Shown: positions 17,257-25,511 of the stretch, piece by piece | Numbering within the stretch: the first letter of the stretch is position 1 | Layout: the number at the start of each line of letters is the position of its first letter | Assembly (NCBI GenBank): GCA_002695185.1 | Contig: NZOF01000077.1 | Location: 1 to 64,000 of the forward strand | Length of the DNA stretch: 64,000 nucleotides | Direction: 5' to 3' | Source: Erythrobacter sp. | Lineage (GTDB): Bacteria; Pseudomonadota; Alphaproteobacteria; Sphingomonadales; Sphingomonadaceae | Notes under the pieces: generated by a model | The model's input: only the letters and a program-made list of their open reading frames with translations | The model's database searches: none | Told to the model about the DNA's origin: nothing | Position numbers and translations under genes: made by a program

Positions 17257-18405
17257 TCAGAAAGCGCCGAGGACCAGCAAGAGGTTCAGGAACAGCACGC
17301 CGATAATGTTGATGAAAATCAGCAGGATCGACAGCCTCCAGAACGCTGAAAACCGCGAAAGCGAATAGGCGCCGCGCAGCTGCTTGTAGATATGTATGGG
17401 TGGTATCAGCAGGAGCAGGTTTCCACCTAGCCAGCCGATCAGTCCTGTCTTGAAGAGCACCGAAAAAGCAATGAAAAACAGCGACATGAAGGCGATGGAG
17501 TACGTGACGAAAATCGCGTGATCGTAAGCGCGAAAGCCTGGCTTCCAGAAGAATAGAAGCCAGACGAACGGGATGGAAATGGGGATCAGCAGCCAGCTGA
17601 ACTTATAGCCATTCGCCTGCAGCTTGTAGAGCATCAGGCCCGGGTTGGTGTTCCACTTCTCTATCACCTTGTCGATGAAAGCGATGCCCGTGTTAATGTC
17701 TGCTACGCTGGTATTTACCTTCACGACATCGCGTTCACGCAGGTCGTGAAACTCGGCCAGGTTACGTTCCGTCGTCGCGAGTTCTTCTTCCAGCTCTTCA
17801 CGGTCGGCCTCGGTGGAGGCGATATCCTCTTCGATCTCCGCGCGTTCCTCTTCCGTCGCCGCTTCTCTTTGCTCGGTGAGCTCCGCCAGCTCTGTAGTTG
17901 TCTCCGACAATCTGGTGCGCAGATCGTCGCGATCGCTGGCCATATTCTCTTCGATTTCGGAGAATGTATGCGCAATGCTCGCGTCGGTCATAAAGTTGGT
18001 CGGGGCAGTGAGGCCGATGACCTGGAACACGGCGAACATGGCGAAGACCGTGAACAGGAAAAGCGCCATCGGCGATACGAAGCGCGCGCGTTCACCCTCG
18101 ATATATCGGCGCGTCAATTCGCCGGGTTTGAGTGCGAGTTTGGGGAGCGTCTTCCAGGTCTTGCCTTCGAAGTGCAGGGCACCATGCAACAGATCGTGCA
18201 TGAAAGCGCCGATCGTGCGGTGCAGGTGCGCTTTCTGACCGCAGCTGTGACAGTGCGAGCCGAGCAGTTCGGTGCCGCAATTGCGGCACTCCCCTTCGGC
18301 GAAGTGCCCGTCTTTCAGATCTTCGCTCTTGGTCCGGCCATCAATGGCCTTGGCGAAAAGTCCGCCTTCCACTGCCGTGCCAAATGCGTCACCAAAATCG
18401 CTCAT
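17257..18405 (-). CDS. DUF3667 domain membrane protein with zinc ribbon and coiled coil
   Basis: This 382-residue protein has an N-terminal zinc ribbon: CRNCG at about 41-45, then CHSCG about 12 residues on. The DUF3667 core follows (HDLLHGALHFEGKTWKT, RRYIEGERARFVSPMALFLF). A membrane segment lies near 112-132, then a Glu/Arg-rich coiled coil at about 145-215, then three or four C-terminal helices. The function of the family is unknown. The heptad-rich insert after the first membrane helix suggests an extramembrane rod or oligomerisation element. Confidence 0.82.
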   Translation of the reverse strand: MSDFGDAFGTAVEGGLFAKAIDGRTKSEDLKDGHFAEGECRNCGTELLGSHCHSCGQKAHLHRTIGAFMHDLLHGALHFEGKTWKTLPKLALKPGELTRRYIEGERARFVSPMALFLFTVFAMFAVFQVIGLTAPTNFMTDASIAHTFSEIEENMASDRDDLRTRLSETTTELAELTEQREAATEEERAEIEEDIASTEADREELEEELATTERNLAEFHDLRERDVVKVNTSVADINTGIAFIDKVIEKWNTNPGLMLYKLQANGYKFSWLLIPISIPFVWLLFFWKPGFRAYDHAIFVTYSIAFMSLFFIAFSVLFKTGLIGWLGGNLLLLIPPIHIYKQLRGAYSLSRFSAFWRLSILLIFINIIGVLFLNLLLVLGAF

Positions 18406-18509
18406 CGAAACCCCCTGCGACTTGAATGCCCTTAATGGAACCGGGGCTCAAGGCCAATTGTGCGGGGTTATCTCTTGCAGTCGTATTCGTCTCTTGCGAA
18501 TAGATTGGA

Positions 18510-19301
18510 GTGTATACCATCGATCCTCACGCCGAATTCGCAGGCTTTGGCATCGTTGCGGCCGTCTTTGGCATTTTTGCGCTGATCGAATTCGTGGCCC
18601 CCATGCGCGCGCCTATCAGGGGAAAGCGCTGGATCACCAATGTGCTGCTTTTCGCTATCGACACGTTGGTGGTCCGGCTGGGCGTGCCGCTGCTGATGGT
18701 CGGCACGGCAGCTGTGGTGGCGGAGAGAGGCTGGGGTCTTCTCCACGTGATCCAGCTACCTTCCTGGGCAGGTATCCTCTTTGCCATCGTCGCGCTCGAT
18801 CTGGCGCTCTATTTCCAGCACTGGGCAACGCACCGGGTTCCCGCTTTGTGGCGGCTGCATAAGGTTCATCATTCCGATCCGGCCTTCGACGTCACGACTG
18901 CAGCCCGGTTCCACCCGATCGAAATCGGTCTCAGCATGCTGTTCAAGATGACCGTCGTTGCAGCCCTGGGCCTTCCCGTGCTTGGTGTTTTCCTTTTCGA
19001 AGTGGTCTTCAATGTCGCCACGCTCTTCATCCATGCCAATTTCTCATTGCCGAGGTCTCTTGAGCGCCCGGTTCGGTCGGTTCTGGTGACCCCGGATATG
19101 CACCGCATCCACCATTCCTCCATCCGCCGCGAGACGAACAGCAATTACGGCACGCTCCTTTCCGGCTGGGACCGCGCCTTTCGCACATATGTGGGGGAAG
19201 CGGAGAAGGGGCAGGGCGCGATCCAAATCGGCCTGGAGCCTTATCAGGACGAGCGGCCACACCGGCTGGGTTGGAGCCTGCTGCTTCCGTTCAAGAGCTA
19301 A
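18510..19301 (+). CDS. Sterol desaturase / fatty acid hydroxylase family protein
   Basis: This 263-residue integral membrane di-iron enzyme has the histidine boxes HWATHR, HKVHH and HRIHH in order, between about residue 110 and 205, and several hydrophobic helices before and between them. Members hydroxylate or desaturate lipids; the substrate here is not predictable. The start is uncertain: a GTG at 18510 is the first in-frame start, and its only nearby GGAG overlaps it. It is divergent from the DUF3667 gene. Confidence 0.87.
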   Translation: MYTIDPHAEFAGFGIVAAVFGIFALIEFVAPMRAPIRGKRWITNVLLFAIDTLVVRLGVPLLMVGTAAVVAERGWGLLHVIQLPSWAGILFAIVALDLALYFQHWATHRVPALWRLHKVHHSDPAFDVTTAARFHPIEIGLSMLFKMTVVAALGLPVLGVFLFEVVFNVATLFIHANFSLPRSLERPVRSVLVTPDMHRIHHSSIRRETNSNYGTLLSGWDRAFRTYVGEAEKGQGAIQIGLEPYQDERPHRLGWSLLLPFKS

Positions 19302-19369
19302 TCGGGACCTCCGTCGCCACGGAACATAATTAGAACATGCACGTTGGTCTGGTAAAGGAGACATGCATT

Positions 19370-19603
19370 ATGACTGCCACCATGCCGAGCGAGCATCCCA
19401 AGTCCGACCCCGTATCCAATGCCGAAAAGGATCCCGAGAACTGGGCCACCGGCGATGAGCGTATGACGGGCGCCCAGGCGAGTTACCTCAAGACCTTGTC
19501 GGAAGAGGCTGGAAATCCCGAAGCCTACGATCCCGAGCTAACCAAGGCCGAGGCATCGCAGCGTATCGACAAGCTGCAGGCCGAGACTGGCCGGGGTCAG
19601 TAA
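19370..19603 (+). CDS. DUF3072 family small protein
   Basis: This 77-residue acidic, soluble protein carries the DUF3072 pattern (DPENWATGDERMTGAQASYLKTLSEEAG), followed by a helix with KAEASQRIDKLQ. That resembles the SAP-like helical segments found in DUF3072 and DUF4339-like small proteins. The function is unknown. AAGGAG lies nine bases before the ATG. An upstream ATG at 19337 is less likely because it lacks a ribosome site. Confidence 0.78.
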   Translation: MTATMPSEHPKSDPVSNAEKDPENWATGDERMTGAQASYLKTLSEEAGNPEAYDPELTKAEASQRIDKLQAETGRGQ

Positions 19604-19616
19604 CAGGCCCGAAACG

Positions 19617-19649
19617 AAAAAGGCCGCCCCGATAGGGAGCGGCCTTTTT
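19617..19649. terminator. Bidirectional intrinsic terminator between DUF3072 and rpoZ
   Basis: AAAAAGGCCGC (19617-19627) and GCGGCCTTTTT (19639-19649) are perfect complements with T runs on both strands. It serves the two convergent genes. Confidence 0.9.
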
Positions 19650-19669
19650 CATGTCCGAATGCTGTAGGA

Positions 19670-20014
19670 TCAGCCTTCGTAATCGGATCCGATCGAAGTC
19701 GAGCGGGTCGGCGCAGAGGCGGTGATCCGCAGCGCTTCGGCCGACTGGCTGAGCGAGCCGACTTCATCCATCTCGTCGTCATCGTCCGGCAGGATCTTCT
19801 GCAGATTGGTTACGGCTGCTTCCTGGAGGTCCTTCGGCTTCACCGTCTGCTCTGCGATTTCGCGCAGGGCAACGACCGGATTCTTGTCACGGTCACGTTC
19901 GAGAGTGATCTCTGCACCGCCGGAAATCTCGCGGGCCCGCTGGGCAGCCAGCAGGACGAGATCGAAACGGTTGGGGACCTTGTCTACACAATCTTCGACG
20001 GTAACGCGCGCCAT
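19670..20014 (-). CDS. rpoZ: RNA polymerase omega subunit
   Basis: This 114-residue protein opens with the omega signature [13 protein letters not shown], then [19 protein letters not shown] and a [12 protein letters not shown] segment. Omega helps beta-prime fold and, in many bacteria, forms part of the ppGpp site. The C-terminal extension is acidic (DDDDEMDE), as in other alphaproteobacteria. I start it at the second of two near-adjacent ATGs because that gives the conserved MARVT start. Confidence 0.96.
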   Translation of the reverse strand: MARVTVEDCVDKVPNRFDLVLLAAQRAREISGGAEITLERDRDKNPVVALREIAEQTVKPKDLQEAAVTNLQKILPDDDDEMDEVGSLSQSAEALRITASAPTRSTSIGSDYEG

Positions 20015-20127
20015 GGGCACTCCGATGCAATTAATTCGAGAATCTCGGAAAGCGGGTCAGATACGGATCAAGGGCGAACAAGTCAAGGATTTGCGCCATG
20101 TGCTGAGCGCGCTAAGGCTGTGGCCTC

Positions 20128-21315
20128 ATGGCAGATGCAGCAACCGCAAACACGCCCACGGACTATCGTGACCCGCCACCTTTCGAGGTGCAGGCGCAGG
20201 GACAGTCTCTCACTTTCTATCCGGCGGGAAAAGACCGGCGCGATGCGCTGATGGATCTGGTGCGTTCTGCCAAAACCACCCTCGACGTATGTTTCTATAT
20301 CTTTGCCGAAGACAGCATCTCGATCGAGCTGAGGGACGCCTTGTGCGAGGCTGCATCGCGCGGCGTTAAAGTCACGCTTATCATCGACCGCTTTGGCGCT
20401 TCGGCGACCGATGAATTTCTCAAACCGCTCGTCGACTGCGGCGGCACGTTTCTCTGCTTCAGTCCGCGCTGGTCCATGCGCTATCTCATCCGCAATCATC
20501 AAAAGATGGTTATTGCCGATAACGAACGCGCCATGTTCGGCGGCTTCAACATCGAAGACGATTATTTCGCGCCGCCCGAAAGAAACGGCTGGAATGATAT
20601 TGGCATCCGCATCGAAGGCGACGCGGTTCAGGGGCTGACCGACTGGTTCGGGCGCCTGCACGACTGGACCGACGATGACGACGCGCATTTCAAGGAGATC
20701 AAGCGCACGGTCCGCGATTGGGAATGGACCTCGCAGAATGGGCATGCCCGATGGCTTGTCGGCGGTCCGACTCGCGGCTTGTCGACATGGGCGCGGTGCG
20801 TCACCCAAGACCTGAAAGAAGGTGAGAAACTCGACATCTTCATGGCCTATTTCTCGCCGCCCTACACGCTGCTCAAGCGGATCGCACGCGTCGCGAAAAA
20901 GGGCGAGACGCGGCTTCTGATGGCGGCGAAAAGCGATAATGGGGCAACGATCGGTGCGACCCGGTCACTCTATTCCTATCTGCTCAAGCGCGGCGCGAAG
21001 ATCTGGGAATTCTCGCCCTGCAAGCTGCACACCAAGCTGCTCGTCCTCGATGACGCGGTCTATGTCGGCAGCGCCAATTTCGACATGCGCAGCCTTTATC
21101 TCAATCTCGAGATCATGCTGCGGATCGAGGATAAGGTACTTGCCGAACGGATGCGCGAATTCGTGTCCGGCCATATCGAAGCTTCGGAACGTATCACCCC
21201 CGAGCTTCACAAAAAGCGCGCGACGCCGTGGAACCGCATTCGCTGGTGGGCAGGCTGGGTGCTTGTCTCGGTCATCGATTACACGGTCGCGCGGCGAACC
21301 AATCTGGGCTTCTGA
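20128..21315 (+). CDS. Phospholipase D / cardiolipin synthase family protein
   Basis: This 395-residue protein has two HKD motifs: His124-Lys126-Asp131 in NHQKMVIAD and His301-Lys303-Asp308 in HTKLLVLDD. Each is followed by a GG/GS-N-F pattern. This is the architecture of cardiolipin synthases and related phosphatidyltransferases, which join phosphatidyl groups at the inner membrane. It lacks the two N-terminal membrane helices of ClsA, so a ClsB-like or other PLD role is possible. It is divergent from rpoZ. Confidence 0.88.
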   Translation: MADAATANTPTDYRDPPPFEVQAQGQSLTFYPAGKDRRDALMDLVRSAKTTLDVCFYIFAEDSISIELRDALCEAASRGVKVTLIIDRFGASATDEFLKPLVDCGGTFLCFSPRWSMRYLIRNHQKMVIADNERAMFGGFNIEDDYFAPPERNGWNDIGIRIEGDAVQGLTDWFGRLHDWTDDDDAHFKEIKRTVRDWEWTSQNGHARWLVGGPTRGLSTWARCVTQDLKEGEKLDIFMAYFSPPYTLLKRIARVAKKGETRLLMAAKSDNGATIGATRSLYSYLLKRGAKIWEFSPCKLHTKLLVLDDAVYVGSANFDMRSLYLNLEIMLRIEDKVLAERMREFVSGHIEASERITPELHKKRATPWNRIRWWAGWVLVSVIDYTVARRTNLGF

Positions 21316-21371
21316 TACCTGCACGGAACATTCGCCCCATTAAAGGCGTAGGCTGCGAAAAGGAGATTTCG

Positions 21372-21905
21372 ATGAGGACCGCCATTCTTGTTGCTGCAGT
21401 CCTGGGCGTGAGCGCCTGTGCAGAGCCGATCGAAGACCGCGATGCAGCGGATACCGAACCACTGGCGCCGGCCACAAATGTGCCGGCGATAACGCCAAGG
21501 GTGGCGCTGGTACCCGGAGTGATCGACGACAATCTGCGACGCGAACGCAATCTGATGGGTGAACTGGGCTGCGTCTTCCGCCGCGGTCAGGAAACCCTGT
21601 TCGCGGCCGTCGCCAATTCGGCAAATATCGAAAGCGCCGAAGGCCTTGTCGTTATCGACGGGCAACCCATTGAAGTCGAGATGGACGGTTCGGGCGGATA
21701 CAACTCGCTCCAGTCCGCCGCCAGCTTCACCGGAGAAAATGGCATCGAAGTCGAGATTGCCGTGTCCGAAGAAGCGGAAATTCGCGAAACGCCTGCCCCG
21801 GCAACCGGGCCCGCACCGATGGAAGCCACCATGACGCTATCGCGCGACGGGCAGGAGGTTTCCGTGGAAGGGCGCTATGAATGCGGCCAGCAGCCAGACG
21901 CCTGA
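21372..21905 (+). CDS. Lipoprotein of unknown function
   Basis: This 177-residue protein has a short lipoprotein signal (MRTAILVAAVLGVSAC, Cys16). The mature part has a beta-rich central region (residues 60-130, LFAAVANSANI, GLVVIDGQPIEVEMDG), a Pro/Ala linker and a final strand containing RYECGQ. Two further cysteines (GELGC and YECG) could form a disulfide in the periplasm. AAGGAG is six bases upstream of the ATG. It is convergent with dnaB. I do not recognise a named family. Confidence 0.72.
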   Translation: MRTAILVAAVLGVSACAEPIEDRDAADTEPLAPATNVPAITPRVALVPGVIDDNLRRERNLMGELGCVFRRGQETLFAAVANSANIESAEGLVVIDGQPIEVEMDGSGGYNSLQSAASFTGENGIEVEIAVSEEAEIRETPAPATGPAPMEATMTLSRDGQEVSVEGRYECGQQPDA

Positions 21906-21906
21906 G

Positions 21907-23433
21907 CTATTCGTAATCGTCTTCGTAACCTCCGCGCATCTCGGGTGAGCTGAATTTTGTAAACTCACTCTGGAACAGCAGCGGGACGTTGCCGGTCGAA
22001 CCATGACGTTGCTTGGCCACGATCAAGGTGGCGCGGTTTACCAGTTCGAGATGGCGCGCTTCCCAGTCGGCATATTTCATGCGGACTTCCTCGCTGCTGG
22101 TTTCGTCCGGCGTGTCGGGCTTCAGGGCGTTGTGATAATATTCGCCGCGGAAGATGAACCAGACCATGTCGGCGTCCTGCTCGATCGAGCCGGATTCGCG
22201 CAGGTCGGAAAGCTGCGGGCGCTTGTCTTCGCGCTGTTCCACCGCACGGCTGAGCTGGGACAGCGCGATGACCGGGACATGCAGTTCCTTGGCCAGCGTC
22301 TTCAGGCCACGGCTGATTTCCGAGATTTCATTCACGCGATTGTCGTTCGCGCGGCCCGAGCCCTGTAGCAGCTGAAGGTAGTCGACGATGACCAGCCCGA
22401 TATCGTGCCGGCGCTTCAACCGGCGCGCGCGGGTGCGCAGGGCGCCGATGGTCAGGCCCGGCGTGTCGTCGATATAGAGCGGCAGTTCGTTCAGTTCCTG
22501 GCTGGCAAATGACAGGCGCTGGAACTCTTCCTTGCTCAGCCGACCCGAGCGCAGCTTTTCCGACGAAATTTCCGCCGTCTCCGCCAGAATACGCGTGGCC
22601 AACTGGTCGGCGCTCATTTCCAGACTGAAGAATGCAGTCGCCGCGCCGGGGCTTTCGCTCGTGTCGATACCGATTTTGTGATCGTCCATCAGCCGGCGTG
22701 CGGCGTTGAACGCGATATTGGTGGCCAGCGAGGTCTTGCCCATACCGGGACGCCCGGCGAGGATGATAAGGTCGGAATTGTGCAGGCCGCTGGTCTTGTC
22801 GTTGACCGTTTCGAGGCCGGTAGTCTTGCCTGAAAACTTGCCGCCAGAATTGATCGCGGCTTCGACCATCTTCAGCGCGCCGAGCGCGGCGGTGCGGAAG
22901 TCCTGCGCTTCGCTGCCGGTCGTCGCCCCTTCGGCAACCTTGTAGAGATCGGCTTCGGCCTTGCTGATCTGGTCCATCGGCGCGACTTCGTCCGACGTGT
23001 CGAGCGCGCTTTCAACCAGATTGCGGCCCACGGTGACCAGTTCGCGCAGCAGCGCGAGATCGTAGATTTGTTCGGCCAGCTTTCCGGTGGCAAGCAGACC
23101 CTGCCCATCGGCGGTCAGCTGGGCGAGATAGGTCACGCCGCCCAGCTGCTTGAGTGCCTCGTCGCTTTCGAAATAGGGCTTGAGCGTTACCGGCGTGGCG
23201 ACCGAATTGCGGTCGATCAGTTTGTGAATGCGCTCGTAGATGCGCTGATGCACGGGCTCAAAGAAATGATGCGGCTGCAGCGGGGTATTGAGTTCCTGAA
23301 CCACCTGATTGTCGATCAGTACTGCGCCCAGGAAAGCCGCTTCGGCCTCCACATTGCTGGGCAGGGTCTGGCCCTGTTTCTGGTTTTCCGCAGTCGAATC
23401 AGTTGCGGGGAAGAGAAGGTCAATGTCGGCCAT
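21907..23433 (-). CDS. dnaB: Replicative DNA helicase DnaB
   Basis: DnaB is the hexameric 5'-3' helicase that unwinds DNA at the replication fork. The 508-residue protein has the N-terminal primase-interacting domain (NVEAEAAFLGAVLID), a linker, and the RecA-type motor. Walker A is GRPGMGKT at about residue 226, and FSLEMSADQLATRI and VIVDYLQLL follow. No intein is inserted. I start at the ATG at 23433 (MADIDLLFP); an open frame continues 49 codons upstream into the divergent UPF0262 gene start and is not conserved-looking. Confidence 0.97.
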   Translation of the reverse strand: MADIDLLFPATDSTAENQKQGQTLPSNVEAEAAFLGAVLIDNQVVQELNTPLQPHHFFEPVHQRIYERIHKLIDRNSVATPVTLKPYFESDEALKQLGGVTYLAQLTADGQGLLATGKLAEQIYDLALLRELVTVGRNLVESALDTSDEVAPMDQISKAEADLYKVAEGATTGSEAQDFRTAALGALKMVEAAINSGGKFSGKTTGLETVNDKTSGLHNSDLIILAGRPGMGKTSLATNIAFNAARRLMDDHKIGIDTSESPGAATAFFSLEMSADQLATRILAETAEISSEKLRSGRLSKEEFQRLSFASQELNELPLYIDDTPGLTIGALRTRARRLKRRHDIGLVIVDYLQLLQGSGRANDNRVNEISEISRGLKTLAKELHVPVIALSQLSRAVEQREDKRPQLSDLRESGSIEQDADMVWFIFRGEYYHNALKPDTPDETSSEEVRMKYADWEARHLELVNRATLIVAKQRHGSTGNVPLLFQSEFTKFSSPEMRGGYEDDYE

Positions 23434-23567
23434 GGCGATGGTTATGAAGCAAATGCCGAGGTGTTTGAACCGCCTTGGAATTTGTTGATGCGGACAGCCC
23501 TGTGGATGGATCGGCCAAAGTTCGACCTTGCCCCGCTTGACCGCAGTTGCGAAAGCGGGGGCGCAAT

Positions 23568-24071
23568 ATGAGCGATTCATCCACCCCTGCCGGCGATCAG
23601 CGCATCGCCAAGATCGACCTCGACGAGGAAACGATCATTTGGCGTAATGCCGATATCGAGCAGGAACGGCGCATCGCCATCTTCGATCTGATCGAAGAAA
23701 ACAGCTTCAAACCGGTGCGCGCGGCCGAGCGCGGCGCGAGCGGCCCTTATCACCTGACACTGGCGGTCCGCGATGGCCGATTGCTGATGACAGTCGCGGA
23801 TGCGGAAGACCAGCTGGTGGAAGAACTCCTGCTCGGTCTTGCGCGATTCCGCCGTCCGATCCGCGAATACTTCGCCATCTGCGACAGCTATTATCAGGCA
23901 ATTCGCAAGGCGACGGCGGGCGAGATAGAGACGATCGACATGGCCCGGCGCGGCGTCCACAACCGCGCAGCCGAACTTCTACTGGAACGGCTGGAAGGCA
24001 AGATCGAAACCGATTTCGCCACCGCGCGGCGTCTCTTCACGCTTATCTGCGTCCTGCATATCAAGGGCTGA
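23568..24071 (+). CDS. UPF0262 family protein
   Basis: This 167-residue soluble protein matches the alphaproteobacterial UPF0262 family: RIAKIDLDEETIIWRN at the start, ERRIAIFDLIEENSF, and FAICDSYYQAI in the middle. It ends with RRLFTLICVLHIKG. The function is unknown. It is divergent from dnaB and lies six bases before the GH25-like gene, so the two are probably cotranscribed. Confidence 0.87.
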   Translation: MSDSSTPAGDQRIAKIDLDEETIIWRNADIEQERRIAIFDLIEENSFKPVRAAERGASGPYHLTLAVRDGRLLMTVADAEDQLVEELLLGLARFRRPIREYFAICDSYYQAIRKATAGEIETIDMARRGVHNRAAELLLERLEGKIETDFATARRLFTLICVLHIKG

Positions 24072-24077
24072 CCGGAG

Positions 24078-24782
24078 ATGGCTAAGCGAAAGAAAGGCCG
24101 GATCGGCCTCCTGTTCAAGCTGCTCCTCGTGCTCGCGCTGCTGGGCGCCGGAGCGTGGCTGTATTTTCAGCACGAACGCAGTGGCTGGCGACCCACTGAC
24201 GAAGAGTATTCCGACCAAGGTGCATTGGTCGGCGAGAGCGACGGGGCCGTGGATTTTGAGGTGTTGAAGGGGCTGGGCGCCAGCTTCGTCTACCTCGAAG
24301 CCAGTCGCGGGGCGCGCGGCAAGGATGCAAACTTCTCCCGCAACCTGGAAGCGGCGCGCGAAGCCGGGCTGCAGGTTGGCGCCGTGCATCTGTTCGATCC
24401 GTGCGAGACGGCCGACGGGCAATCCGCCAATTACGTCACCATCGTCCCGCGAGATGCGGACCTCCTGCCGCCCACGATCCGCCTGTCGCGCCTGGCCGAC
24501 GACTGCCCCGAACGGGTTTCCGATGCCGCCGTGCAGAGCGAATTGCTGACTCTGGTGAACCAGATCGAAGCGCATACCGAAGCGCCGGTCGTTCTCGCGC
24601 CGAGCGAGCAGTTCGAGGATCGCTATCGTCCCGCGCGCCGGCTCGAGCGATCGCTGTGGCTGGATGGAGATATGGAAGAGCCCGTCTATGCCGGGCGGCC
24701 CTGGACCGTCTGGACCGCGAATTCCGCTTACGTTAGCCCGGCGGCCGAGAAGCCCTTGCGCTGGCTGGTCGTACGCCCATAG
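24078..24782 (+). CDS. GH25-fold protein, probably catalytically degenerate
   Basis: This 234-residue protein has an N-terminal membrane anchor (residues 10-30) and a GH25 lysozyme-like domain: FVYLEASRG, then DANFSRNLEAAREAGLQVGAVHLF, as in N-acetylmuramidases of this family. However, the first catalytic strand (normally GIDVS) reads GALVG. The DxE motif that normally follows the LPP of the next strand reads RLS in LLPPTIRLSRL (residues 129-139). The acid residues expected for catalysis are therefore missing. It may bind peptidoglycan without cleaving it, or use a different mechanism. Its neighbours are UPF0262 and cdd. Confidence 0.75.
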   Translation: MAKRKKGRIGLLFKLLLVLALLGAGAWLYFQHERSGWRPTDEEYSDQGALVGESDGAVDFEVLKGLGASFVYLEASRGARGKDANFSRNLEAAREAGLQVGAVHLFDPCETADGQSANYVTIVPRDADLLPPTIRLSRLADDCPERVSDAAVQSELLTLVNQIEAHTEAPVVLAPSEQFEDRYRPARRLERSLWLDGDMEEPVYAGRPWTVWTANSAYVSPAAEKPLRWLVVRP

Positions 24783-24791
24783 AGCCTGCTT

Positions 24792-25208
24792 ATGACCGAT
24801 GAAGATCTGATCGCCGTTGCCCGCGAGGCTGCCGAAAATTCGTACTCGCCCTATTCCGGCTTCGCCGTGGGCAGCGCGCTGCTCTTCGCCGATGGCAGCG
24901 TGGTAACCGGCACCAATATCGAGAATGCGAGCTATGGCCTCGCGCTGTGTGCCGAAACGGTGGCAATCTCCAAAGCCATGGCCGATGGCGTGCGCGGCGG
25001 GCTGGAAATGGTTGCCGTTACCGGACCAGTGGACAAGGGCGGCGGTGCGCCGATCACGCCATGTGGCCGTTGTCGGCAAGTGCTGAACGAACTGGCGCAG
25101 CTTGGCGGGACCGATCCGCTCATCCTGTGCGTGGGCGCGGACGAAACACAGCGGGTCAGGCTGAGCGAATTGCTGCCCCACGCCTTCGGCCCGGCGAGCC
25201 TGGACTAA
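24792..25208 (+). CDS. cdd: Cytidine deaminase
   Basis: This 138-residue zinc enzyme converts cytidine and deoxycytidine to uridine forms for pyrimidine salvage. The CAE motif (CAETVAISKA, about residues 53-62) supplies one zinc ligand and the proton-shuttling glutamate. PCGRCRQVL (about 84-92) supplies the other two cysteines. SPYSGFAVGSALL near the start is the substrate-binding region. The all-cysteine zinc site is that of the homotetrameric class. It starts nine bases after the GH25-like gene. Confidence 0.95.
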   Translation: MTDEDLIAVAREAAENSYSPYSGFAVGSALLFADGSVVTGTNIENASYGLALCAETVAISKAMADGVRGGLEMVAVTGPVDKGGGAPITPCGRCRQVLNELAQLGGTDPLILCVGADETQRVRLSELLPHAFGPASLD

Positions 25209-25272
25209 GCCTTCCTTTACCATCCATGTTTAGGAAGCTCCGGGTGCATTTGGGCACCTCGGAGAGCAGACC

Positions 25273-25446
25273 ATGAAATTCGTCCACCTTGAATCGCGCG
25301 GCGGCAACTACATGGTCGTCGCCAGCAATGTTGCCTGGCTGCGGATCGGCGAGAACGGCCAGACACTGGTCGGCATTGTCGGCGGACAGCCCTTGCTGGT
25401 TACCGGAACTCCCGAAGCGGTTGCGGCCAAACTGATGGCGGACTGA
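25273..25446 (+). CDS. 57-residue conserved-looking microprotein of unknown function
   Basis: A short reading frame of 58 codons follows cdd, with a clear GGAGAG ribosome site seven bases before the ATG. It encodes a beta-rich peptide beginning MKFVHLESRGGNYMVVAS, continuing NVAWLRIGENGQTLVGIVGG and ending in a helix-like EAVAAKLMAD. There is no signal peptide. The pattern of alternating hydrophobic residues suggests a small folded beta domain. Codon usage is like its neighbours. I do not recognise a family. Confidence 0.7.
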   Translation: MKFVHLESRGGNYMVVASNVAWLRIGENGQTLVGIVGGQPLLVTGTPEAVAAKLMAD

Positions 25447-25511
25447 TCCCGGCGAGCGGCCCCGGTTCAGTGCGCTAGCCCTTCTGCTCGCGCCTCGCTA
25501 GAGATCGCTGG

